From NCBI GenBank assembly GCA_002307245.1, contig DBTW01000061.1:1-20656 (forward strand): a stretch of 20,656 nt of DNA. The letters are read 5' to 3'. Positions 13,234 to 19,989 of this stretch are shown here, piece by piece; positions within the stretch are counted from its first letter, which is position 1; the number at the start of each line of letters is the position of its first letter. Source of the stretch: Spirochaetaceae bacterium UBA1306 (lineage in GTDB: Bacteria > Spirochaetota > Spirochaetia > Treponematales > Rectinemataceae). The notes below the pieces were generated by a model. That model was not told where the DNA came from, made no database searches, and was given only the letters and a program-made list of their open reading frames with translations. A program made the translations under genes and the position numbers.

Positions 13234-15713
13234 TGGCTCCGCAAGCGACGGGCCCTTTCGAGCTCCAGAGCGGGGAGGTGGCCTTCTCCGCCGACATCGC
13301 CCAGGTCGAGGAGGCGATGCGCGAGGCCTCGCCCGAGTCCGGCGGGGCCGAGTGGGGCAGCGCCGTGATAGGCCAGCCCAGGGCGGTCGAGGCCCTGCGC
13401 ATGGGCGTCCGGGTCAGGGCGAGGGGCTATAACGTTTTCGTATCCGGGGCCCCCGGCACGGGCAGGCGGACCGCAGTCTTGCGCGCCCTCTCCGAGCTGT
13501 CTTCGGAGGCGGGGCACGGCGCGCCGGGGCTGCAGGACATCGTCTACGTCTACAACTTCTCCTCCCCCCTCGAGCCCATAACCCTCGTCCTGCCTCCCGG
13601 CGGCGGGGCCGCCTTCAAGCGCGACCTCCACCGCATGGTCGAGGCCCTTAAAAGCATCATCCGCCTCCAGGCCGAGGGCCGGGCCGGGCGCGAGGCCGAG
13701 GACGCCGCCACGCGCGAGTTCGAGCGGCGCGAGAACGCCCTCCTCGCCTCCTTCGAGTCGAAGCTCCTGGCCGACGGCTTCAGGCCCGTGCAGATGGACT
13801 TAGGTAGCGGCCCCGTGATGGACATCGTCCCCGCCTCCGATGCGGGGACGGCCGGGGCGGACGAGGTCCTGGGCCGCGAAGGCTCCGCCGCCGCCTTCGA
13901 GGAGCTTCAGGCGAGGGTGGCCTCCGGCGCGATGGGCCAGGCGGACTACGACGAGCTTAGGCGGCGCTGGTACGGCCATATGGACGAGATGAAACGGCTC
14001 TTCGCGGAGATCCGGAAGGGCCGGATCGCGGTCGAGGCCGAGAACGAGGAGCTGCGGACCCGGATGCTGGCCCCCCAGGTCGCGGCCGAAGCCTCGCTAA
14101 TAGCCGAGAAATGGCCCGATCCCAAGCTCCGCTCCTGGGCCGCCGCCTTGGAGAAGGACATCCTCGCCCACCTGTACCTCTTCCAGGCCGAGGCCGAGGG
14201 AGCCCCGACGCGGCGGAGGCGGAGCCCCGCCCTCGCCCGCTACGGAGTCAATCTCCTCGTGGACCGCGAGTCCTCGCCTTCCGCACCTATCGTCGTGGAG
14301 AGCCACCCGAGCGCCGCCAATCTCTTCGGCACCGTCGAGCCCAGGCCCGAGGACGAGGGCGATACGCGGACCGCCTACCTCCGCATACGCGCCGGCTCCT
14401 TCCTCAAGGCGGCCGGCGGCTTCCTCGTGCTGCGGGCCGAGGACATCCTCGCCGACGAGGAGTCCTGGCTCAGGCTGAAGCGCGCCCTGCAGGACGGCCG
14501 GGCCGACATCCAGAGCCGGGACGGCCCCCAGGGACCCGGCGGCTGGCTGAAGCCGGAGGCGCCGAGGGCTGAGGTCAAGGTGATCATGATCGGCGGCGAG
14601 TCGAGCTACGATATCCTGTACCAGGCCGATCCCGACTTCCAGAAGCTCTTCAAGGTCCACGCCGAGTTCGACAGCTCGATGCCCCGGGACGCGGAGGCCC
14701 TGCGCGACTACGCCGCCTTCGCCCGCCGGGTTTCGGAGGACGAGGGGCTCCTTCCCCTCGGCTCGAGCGGCCTCGCGGCCGTCATCGAGCAGGGCTCGCG
14801 CATCGCCGAGTACCGCTCGAGGCTGACGACGCGCTTCGGGGCGATAGCCGACCTCCTAAGGGAGTCCGATTATCGGGCCCGCCTCACGGGCGCGGTCGCC
14901 ATAGCGGCGGCCGACGTGCGCGCGGCCGTGGAGACGCGCGCCAGGCTCGCCAACCTCCCCGAGGAGAAGCTGGAGGACATGATCGCCACGGGCGAGATCA
15001 TCCTCCAGGCCTCGGGCGGGGCCGTGGGCAGGGTGAACGGCCTGGCCGTCCACGATCGCGGATACTTCGCCTTCGGCCTGCCCGCGGTCATCTCGGCCCA
15101 GGTGAGCCCGGGCGAGGGCGGGGTCATCAACATCGAGGGCGAGTCGGGCCTTTCGGGCGAGATCTACGACAAGGCCGTCCTCATCGTCGAGGGCTTCCTT
15201 CGGAGCCGCTACGCCCGCGACTTTCCCCTCGCCGTGACGGCCAGCATCTGCTTCGAGCAGTCCTATACCGCGGTCGAGGGCGACTCCGCTTCCTCTACGG
15301 CCGTATATGCACTCCTCTCGGCCATCGCCGACATCCCCCTGCGACAGGATATAGCAGTCACGGGCAGCCTGAACCAGCTGGGCCAGGTCCAGCCGGTCGG
15401 CGGCGTGAACGAGAAGATCGAGGGCTTCTTCCGCGTCTGCCGCCAGGCGGGGCTCTCCGGCACGCAGGGCGTCATGATACCCAGGCGGAACGTCGTGAAT
15501 TTGACCCTTTCGCGCGAGGTCCAGGAGGCGGTCTCCTCCGGGGCCTTCCGCGTCTGGGCCGTCTCGACGATCGACGAGGGCATAGCCGTCCTGACCGGCA
15601 TGCCCGCCGGGACGGCCGACGCGCGCGGGGACTTCCCTCCCGATTCCTTCAACGGCAAGGTCCGGCGAGAGCTCCTGCGGATGGCTCGCACCGTGAAGAG
15701 TTACATGGGATGA
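13233..15713 (+). CDS. Lon-related protease (LonC-like, AAA_32 plus Lon C-terminal protease domain)
   Basis: The 826-residue product has an N-terminal segment, an ATPase-like core with Walker A GAPGTGRRT (72-80), a helical insertion rich in Glu and Arg (about 130-320), and a C-terminal Lon protease domain (about 590-790). The catalytic Ser-Lys dyad is clear: Ser685 in VEGDSAS and Lys728 in VGGVNEKIEGF, 43 residues apart, the same spacing as in E. coli Lon. Walker A has Arg where Lys is usual; relatives such as LonC have reduced or no ATPase activity, so this may be an ATP-independent or weakly ATP-dependent protease. No Lon N-terminal substrate domain is present. It is cytoplasmic. The start codon overlaps the stop of the exported NodB-domain gene (TGATG), so the two are translated together. 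Confidence 0.92.
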   Translation: MAPQATGPFELQSGEVAFSADIAQVEEAMREASPESGGAEWGSAVIGQPRAVEALRMGVRVRARGYNVFVSGAPGTGRRTAVLRALSELSSEAGHGAPGLQDIVYVYNFSSPLEPITLVLPPGGGAAFKRDLHRMVEALKSIIRLQAEGRAGREAEDAATREFERRENALLASFESKLLADGFRPVQMDLGSGPVMDIVPASDAGTAGADEVLGREGSAAAFEELQARVASGAMGQADYDELRRRWYGHMDEMKRLFAEIRKGRIAVEAENEELRTRMLAPQVAAEASLIAEKWPDPKLRSWAAALEKDILAHLYLFQAEAEGAPTRRRRSPALARYGVNLLVDRESSPSAPIVVESHPSAANLFGTVEPRPEDEGDTRTAYLRIRAGSFLKAAGGFLVLRAEDILADEESWLRLKRALQDGRADIQSRDGPQGPGGWLKPEAPRAEVKVIMIGGESSYDILYQADPDFQKLFKVHAEFDSSMPRDAEALRDYAAFARRVSEDEGLLPLGSSGLAAVIEQGSRIAEYRSRLTTRFGAIADLLRESDYRARLTGAVAIAAADVRAAVETRARLANLPEEKLEDMIATGEIILQASGGAVGRVNGLAVHDRGYFAFGLPAVISAQVSPGEGGVINIEGESGLSGEIYDKAVLIVEGFLRSRYARDFPLAVTASICFEQSYTAVEGDSASSTAVYALLSAIADIPLRQDIAVTGSLNQLGQVQPVGGVNEKIEGFFRVCRQAGLSGTQGVMIPRRNVVNLTLSREVQEAVSSGAFRVWAVSTIDEGIAVLTGMPAGTADARGDFPPDSFNGKVRRELLRMARTVKSYMG

Positions 15714-15737
15714 GGGTCCAATCCGCCGGACTTGGCC

Positions 15738-15762
15738 CGCGCGGCGGTTGAAAAGCCGCGCG
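15738..15762 (+). terminator. GC-rich hairpin after the Lon-like gene
   Basis: CGCGCGGC (15738-15745) and GCCGCGCG (15755-15762) form a perfect 8-bp stem around the loop GGTTGAAAA; GCCC and GGGC outside can extend it past a two-base bulge. It begins 24 bases after the Lon stop. No T-run follows, so termination would have to be of a non-canonical kind. The loop contains the -35 of the next promoter. Confidence 0.4.
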
Positions 15763-15776
15763 AAGGGCACTATTAT
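15748..15776 (+). promoter_or_regulatory. Sigma70-type promoter of the ATPase-HDOD gene
   Basis: TTGAAA (15748-15753) and TATTAT (15771-15776) are each 5/6 matches, with the ideal 17-base spacer. The predicted start near 15783 leaves a leader of about 40 bases that is strikingly AT-rich (ATATTTAACG, TTTATATATAAAG) and ends in AAAGGTGG. The -35 sits inside the loop of the preceding hairpin. This is the best promoter in the window. Confidence 0.65.
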
Positions 15777-15821
15777 GACGTCATATTTAACGTTTATATA
15801 TAAAGTCGAAAGGTGGAGCGC

Positions 15822-17345
15822 ATGGGCGCAAGCGAACTCGTGGTCGACGTCGCCAAGATAAAACGGGCGGCGAACAATGCAATAGCCTTGAATATCCTCA
15901 CATATACCTTGCCCCACGACATCGAAGTGTATATGGAAGAGGTGCTGGACGTGTTCCTTGGGGAGCTCGGCCAGAAGAAGCTCAAGGACTATCTCGTCTA
16001 CTGCCTCCGCGAGCTGGCGGTCAACGCCAAGAAGGCCAACACCAAGCGCGTGTACTTCGAGTCCCGCGGCCTCGACATCGAGGACTCCGATCAGTACGAG
16101 GAGGGCATGTCCGGCTTCAAGCAGGACACGATGGACAACATCGCCTGGTACCTGCAGAAGCAGAAGGAGAAGGGCTACTACATCAAGGTCATCTTCCAGG
16201 CCAAGGGCCCGAACATCGTGCTCGAGGTTCGGAACAACGTCGAGATCAACAAGAAGGAATACGTCCGCATCCACGACAAGCTCGCGCGCTCGCGCAAGTA
16301 CTCGAGTCTCGAGGAGGCGATGCAGCAGGTCCTCGACGCCTCGGAAGGGGCCGGCCTCGGCCTCGTCATCCTCGTCCTCATGCTCAAGAAGATCGGCCTC
16401 GACGAGGACTGCTTCGACATATGGGCCGAGTCTGGCGAGACCGTCGCCCGCATCACGGTGCCGGTCGCCATGGCCAGGGTCGAGGCCGTCTCCACCCTCA
16501 CCGACGAGATCGTCAAGTCCATCACGAGCCTGCCCCAGTTTCCCGAGAACATCGTGCAGATCCAGCGGCTCCTGGCCGATCCCGACAGCCAGATCGTCGA
16601 CATAGCCCGCTACATCTCCACCGACCCCGCGATGACGGCCGACCTCCTCAAGCTCGTCAACTCGGCGGCCTACATGATGGCGAAGAAGGTGGACAACATC
16701 GTCGACGCCGTGAAGCTCGTGGGGCTCCGGGGCATCAAGAACCTGCTCTACTCCTACGGCACCTTCAAGATCCTCGACGACGGCGCGGCCGACAAGAAGA
16801 AGCTCTGGGACCACTCCTACCGGACCGCCTACTACGCCTTCAACCTGGCCAAGAACTTCAAGGCCAACGTCAAGGGGCTGCTCGACGACGCCTACGTCGG
16901 GGGCATGCTCCACGACATGGGGAAGATCATCTTCTCCACGGTCCACCCCGAGCTCCTCGACAGGATCCGCTCCTTCTGCAAGGACAAGGACATACCCGCG
17001 GACACCTTCGAGGGCATCGCGGGCGGCATGAACCACGCGGAGATCGGCGCGCGCATATCCGAGAAGTGGAATTTCCCCGAGTCCCTGGTCGCGGCGATCC
17101 GCTACCACCACGAGCCCAGCCTGGAGCCGGGCGACCATCGCGACGTCGTGCACGTGGTCTACCTCGCCAACATCTTCTGCGCCTACGAGGCCGGCGAGAT
17201 CTCCTACGAGCAGATCGAGCCCTCGGTCCTGATGGACTACGGCTTCGCGAGCGAGAAGCACTTCAAGACCGTCGTGGACAAGATGTCCGAGGGCTTCAGG
17301 CTCGAGTCGAGCCGCGCCGCCCGCGAGGGTGCCCAGCGGAAGTAG
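15822..17345 (+). CDS. GHKL-type ATPase domain fused to an HDOD domain, signalling protein
   Basis: In the 507-residue product, residues about 30-215 resemble a histidine-kinase-like ATPase: N-box RELAVNAKKAN (63-73, Asn68) and G2 box EGAGLGL (175-181). The G1 box is not canonical (EVRNNVEINK where DxGxG is expected), and there is no dimerisation helix with a phospho-accepting His. Residues about 232-430 are an HDOD domain (SLPQFPENIVQIQRLL, ISTDPAMTADLLKLVNSAAY) that keeps the HD pair His364-Asp365 in GGMLHDMGK and later histidines (HAEIG, RYHHEP). HDOD proteins are regulatory and often linked to second-messenger or motility control; HD residues are often lost in them, so their retention suggests possible phosphohydrolase activity. 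ATG 15822 is chosen over the GTG at 15813, which overlaps the Shine-Dalgarno AAAGGTGG. Cytoplasmic. Its stop is three bases from the convergent VanY gene. Confidence 0.87.
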   Translation: MGASELVVDVAKIKRAANNAIALNILTYTLPHDIEVYMEEVLDVFLGELGQKKLKDYLVYCLRELAVNAKKANTKRVYFESRGLDIEDSDQYEEGMSGFKQDTMDNIAWYLQKQKEKGYYIKVIFQAKGPNIVLEVRNNVEINKKEYVRIHDKLARSRKYSSLEEAMQQVLDASEGAGLGLVILVLMLKKIGLDEDCFDIWAESGETVARITVPVAMARVEAVSTLTDEIVKSITSLPQFPENIVQIQRLLADPDSQIVDIARYISTDPAMTADLLKLVNSAAYMMAKKVDNIVDAVKLVGLRGIKNLLYSYGTFKILDDGAADKKKLWDHSYRTAYYAFNLAKNFKANVKGLLDDAYVGGMLHDMGKIIFSTVHPELLDRIRSFCKDKDIPADTFEGIAGGMNHAEIGARISEKWNFPESLVAAIRYHHEPSLEPGDHRDVVHVVYLANIFCAYEAGEISYEQIEPSVLMDYGFASEKHFKTVVDKMSEGFRLESSRAAREGAQRK

Positions 17346-17348
17346 ACC

Positions 17349-18173
17349 CTACAGCGCGTCCAGGAACAGCATCAGGTATTGCTGCACGCCCTCGAAATAG
17401 GCCGCCTCGAGCGAGGCGGCCGCCTTCCCGACATAGCGGTAGTGCCAGCTCTCCCAATTGTACCCGGTGACCTCGGTCATGCCCTTTGGGAAGGAGAGGC
17501 TGAAGCCGAAGCGCCGCGCGTTGGCCTCGAGCCAGCGGCTCGCCTTGGTTTGGGCGAAGGCGTCGGTTATGGAGCCGAAGTCCACGGCCGTCCCGAGCTG
17601 GTGCTGCGAGTGGCCGGGCATGGCCGACACCATCTCGGCCGCGGCCCGGCCCATCTCCTTGACGTTGCGGTCGAAGACCCCCGTCTGGTAGTCGTAGGAA
17701 CGGTAGGTCGACGAGACGAGGAGGGTGACGCCCTCCGCCCTCGCCGCCTTCGACATGGCCTGGAGGGCCGAGGCCGCCTCGCGCCTGAGCCGAAGCCCGG
17801 CCTTCGACACCGAGAGACCCTTCCCGTCGAGGGAGACCAGGTCGGGCGCCTCGTAGCGATCCGGAAGGGCCTTCGCCTTGTCGGCTCGATAGAGCAGCAT
17901 GGGATCGGCCTCCCGGTCGGCGAGGAGGGGCGCGAGGGCGGCGAGGAAGGCTTCCGGGGCCGCTTCCATCCTCGCGCGGATGGAAGCCTCGGCCCTGGTC
18001 GGCAGCTTCGCGGCCGCCAGCGCCGCCCGCGCCCGAGCGAGGTCCACTTTGGTCCCATTCGCGGCTTCGGGGCTTCCCGCCCCCTTCTGTCCCCATAAAG
18101 AGGGCAAGGAGGCCATTATGCAGGCGGCGATGACCGCGGCCCGAAGGTGCTTAGCTTGGAACTGGTTCTGCAT
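17349..18173 (-). CDS. VanY-type D-alanyl-D-alanine carboxypeptidase (peptidase M15B), exported
   Basis: The 274-residue product begins MQNQFQAKHLRAAVIAACIM and has a signal-type hydrophobic stretch (about 11-28), so it acts in the periplasm on peptidoglycan stem peptides. The M15B domain (about 110-255) has STYRSY (155-160), the zinc motif SQHQLGTAVD (189-198, ligands His191 and Asp198), and ESWHYRY (241-247, catalytic Glu241 and ligand His244). All catalytic residues are present. It would trim the terminal D-Ala; a role in vancomycin resistance is not implied, because no VanHAX or VanRS genes are nearby. The first 90 residues after the signal are helical and unassigned. The ATG at 18173 has AAGGAA directly before it, too close for an ordinary ribosome site, and falls almost at the predicted transcription start. 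Confidence 0.9.
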   Translation of the reverse strand: MQNQFQAKHLRAAVIAACIMASLPSLWGQKGAGSPEAANGTKVDLARARAALAAAKLPTRAEASIRARMEAAPEAFLAALAPLLADREADPMLLYRADKAKALPDRYEAPDLVSLDGKGLSVSKAGLRLRREAASALQAMSKAARAEGVTLLVSSTYRSYDYQTGVFDRNVKEMGRAAAEMVSAMPGHSQHQLGTAVDFGSITDAFAQTKASRWLEANARRFGFSLSFPKGMTEVTGYNWESWHYRYVGKAAASLEAAYFEGVQQYLMLFLDAL

Positions 18174-18179
18174 TTCCTT

Positions 18180-18207
18180 ACTATAGTCGGCATATTAGCC
18201 TTGTAAA
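18180..18207 (-). promoter_or_regulatory. Putative promoter of the VanY-type gene
   Basis: On the minus strand TTTACA (18207-18202) and TATAGT (18185-18180) are 5/6 matches each with a 16-base spacer. The expected start is at or within a base or two of the ATG at 18173, so the mRNA may be leaderless. Confidence 0.5.
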
Positions 18208-18219
18208 AGTGGCAAAGCC

Positions 18220-18248
18220 TTGCGACTGAGGCCTCCCTGCGATAGGAT
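18220..18248 (+). promoter_or_regulatory. Putative promoter of the CsgG-barrel gene
   Basis: TTGCGA (18220-18225) and TAGGAT (18243-18248) match 4/6 each with a 17-base spacer. A start near 18255 gives a leader of about 25 bases carrying GAGGAAGG six bases before the ATG at 18280. It lies back to back with the VanY promoter. Confidence 0.45.
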
Positions 18249-18279
18249 TAGCGAATAATCGGATCGAGGAAGGTAAAGC

Positions 18280-19449
18280 ATGAAACGAGCCTGTCTAGCC
18301 TTGGCCATAGCAGTCGTCGGAATCTCGGCCATTTGGGCCCAGCCCAAGATAGCCGTCCTCGACGCCCTGATCCCCCAGAACATGGATCCCTCGGTCATCG
18401 TGCCCGTAACCGAGAAGATAGTCGAGCGGCTCGTCGTCTCGGGCCGCTTTACGGTCCTCGACCGCGCCAACATCGAGAGTGTCCTCAAGGAGCGCGAGTT
18501 CCAGGTTTCGGGCATGGTCAGCGACCAGGACGTGGTCACGGCCGGAAAGTACCTCGGCGCCGATTTCGTCGTCGCCGTGAAGGTCCAGAAGGTGGGCGAC
18601 ACCTATTTCATCAGCGCCAAGATGATCGCCATCAAGACCGGGGTCATCGCCAACCAGACTTCGGCCCAAGGCGAGGGAAAGCTAACCGCCCTCATCGCCC
18701 TAGCCGAGCAGGTGGGAGAGGTCCTCTCCGGCGGCGCCGTCCTCGCCCAGTCCGCGGCGGGCGGAGACCCGCAGGATATATCGAAGCCGAATGCTAACAC
18801 CACAATAGCGCCGGCCTCGAACACACCTAGGACTGAAGCTCCTCGTACTTTTTCAAATGGGATAGTTATAGGCCTTAGTTATATGCCAGTTAGTTGGGTG
18901 GAGAAGTACTCGGATCTCAATGGCGACGGGGAGGTAACCGATAAAATTTCCTACGTTGCGCTTTCATTGGCCTACGAGATGAAATACTTTGGTCTCGGAC
19001 TGTCTTTCGGGTCTGGCAGCTCCATTGATTGGGAAGATACTTATAGTGGTAATTCTGGAACTATCAACCAATCGGACAACTATCTCGGGTTGAGGATCTA
19101 CGGGAAATTACCTATTACTTTTGGACGCGTTTCAATAGTGCCTATCGTCGGGCTTGAATACTTGCTAGAGACAGCGGTGGAGGGTTCCGATGGGACTGAC
19201 TATCTTAACACTCTCAGTTCCTTCGGAAAGTCGTTGTATAAGGATCGAATATTTCTCGAAGCGGGTTTAGGTCTGAATTTCCGTATTGCCAGCCACTTGG
19301 CTTTATCCGCTTCGTGCGAGTATGGCTACAAGATACCTTCGAGCAACGATAGTGATTATATAACAGATCAGGAAAGTTACGGGTATTTTAATGAGAGTGT
19401 GTCTTCTTCCGCGATAATAGCTTCAACATCGATCAGTTTTTTGTTTTAG
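18280..19449 (+). CDS. CsgG-like domain fused to a C-terminal outer-membrane beta-barrel-like domain
   Basis: The 389-residue product has a signal peptide MKRACLALAIAVVGISAIWA, then a CsgG-like domain (about 21-155): PKIAVLDALIP, GRFTVLDRANIESVLKEREFQVSG, GKYLGADFVVAVKV, YFISAKMIAIKTG. Several phrases recur in the C-terminus of the VWA lipoprotein at 2317-4176. After a Ser/Ala/Thr linker (about 156-192) come alternating amphipathic strands (FSNGIVIGLSYMPVSW, KISYVALSLAYEMKYFGLGLSFG, YLGLRIYGKLPITFG, IFLEAGLGLNFRI, HLALSASCEYGYKI) ending SISFLF, the terminal Phe of outer-membrane barrels. Residues 212-221 (DLNGDGEVTD) look like a calcium loop. Base composition changes sharply near 18785: by hand count 18421-18480 is about 67% GC and 19021-19080 about 38%. 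This suggests the barrel half came from elsewhere or diversifies quickly. Strong Shine-Dalgarno; single-gene unit with its own terminator. Confidence 0.8.
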   Translation: MKRACLALAIAVVGISAIWAQPKIAVLDALIPQNMDPSVIVPVTEKIVERLVVSGRFTVLDRANIESVLKEREFQVSGMVSDQDVVTAGKYLGADFVVAVKVQKVGDTYFISAKMIAIKTGVIANQTSAQGEGKLTALIALAEQVGEVLSGGAVLAQSAAGGDPQDISKPNANTTIAPASNTPRTEAPRTFSNGIVIGLSYMPVSWVEKYSDLNGDGEVTDKISYVALSLAYEMKYFGLGLSFGSGSSIDWEDTYSGNSGTINQSDNYLGLRIYGKLPITFGRVSIVPIVGLEYLLETAVEGSDGTDYLNTLSSFGKSLYKDRIFLEAGLGLNFRIASHLALSASCEYGYKIPSSNDSDYITDQESYGYFNESVSSSAIIASTSISFLF

Positions 19450-19463
19450 GATGTTGCACGATC

Positions 19464-19496
19464 GAGAAGGCTGCCTTATAGGCGCCTTCTCATTTT
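19464..19496 (+). terminator. Intrinsic terminator of the CsgG-barrel gene
   Basis: GAGAAGGC (19464-19471) and GCCTTCTC (19484-19491) form a perfect 8-bp stem that can extend by GCC/GGC past a one-base bulge, followed by ATTTT. It lies 14 bases after the TAG stop. This is the clearest intrinsic terminator in the window. Confidence 0.8.
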
Positions 19497-19568
19497 GAAC
19501 CCTCGATAAGAGAGCGCCGCTCTCTTTCCGCCAATTGCTTTTCGTGCCGTGACTTTTAACATGGCGGC

Positions 19569-19949
19569 GTGACCGAAACCCATCAATTCCTCGTGCATAA
19601 CATGAAAAAGCACAGGGCCCTCCTCGGCCTGTCCCAGGCCGAGCTGGCCGAGCGCGCCGGTATCTCCGCCGGTTACGTAGGCGAGGTGGAGATGGGCAGG
19701 AAATTCCCCTCTCCTGAAAAATTCGAGGCTCTAGCCAAGGTCCTGGGCCTACGCCCCTTTCAGCTCATCATGGGCCCTGATGACGTGACCGACGCCATGG
19801 GCCCTGACGCGGTCTACGAGACCGCGGAAAAGTTGAAACGGCGCCTCTCGGAGGAGATCGACGATTTCGTCCGGGAGTCCGACCCGAAGAAGCCCGCCGC
19901 GCCGCCGGTCTACTACGACGAGCGGGGGAAGCGGCTGCGCGGGAGATGA
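19569..19949 (+). CDS. XRE-family helix-turn-helix transcriptional regulator
   Basis: The 126-residue product has a Cro/C1-type HTH at about residues 12-68: MKKHRALLGLSQAELAERAG, then ISAGYVGEVEMGRKFPSPEKFEALAKVLG. The rest (70-126) is a charged tail with no recognised sensor or multimerisation domain. The start is uncertain: GTG 19569 adds 11 residues, while ATG 19602 gives a form starting right at the HTH. Neither has a Shine-Dalgarno. A weak promoter-like pair (TTGCTT at 19535, TAACAT at 19557) would start transcription near 19569, so a leaderless GTG is possible. The terminator upstream separates it from the CsgG-barrel gene. radA follows after 40 bases, so the two are probably cotranscribed. 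The target is unknown. Confidence 0.85.
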   Translation: MTETHQFLVHNMKKHRALLGLSQAELAERAGISAGYVGEVEMGRKFPSPEKFEALAKVLGLRPFQLIMGPDDVTDAMGPDAVYETAEKLKRRLSEEIDDFVRESDPKKPAAPPVYYDERGKRLRGR

Positions 19950-19989
19950 GGCTTGATGCCGCGGCCCCCATCCCGTAGGATGGTCGCCG

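Noticed and set aside
14856..17261. A very long open frame on the minus strand across the Lon-like and ATPase-HDOD genes
   Set aside because: It is antisense to two genes with clear catalytic motifs, has low-complexity Val/Asp/Leu/Gly-rich composition, and no ribosome site or domain. It is a by-product of GC-rich codon use.
17349..18173. Vancomycin-resistance locus
   Set aside because: Only a VanY-like peptidase is present. No VanH, VanA-type ligase, VanX or VanRS genes are nearby; such peptidases are common in ordinary cell-wall turnover.
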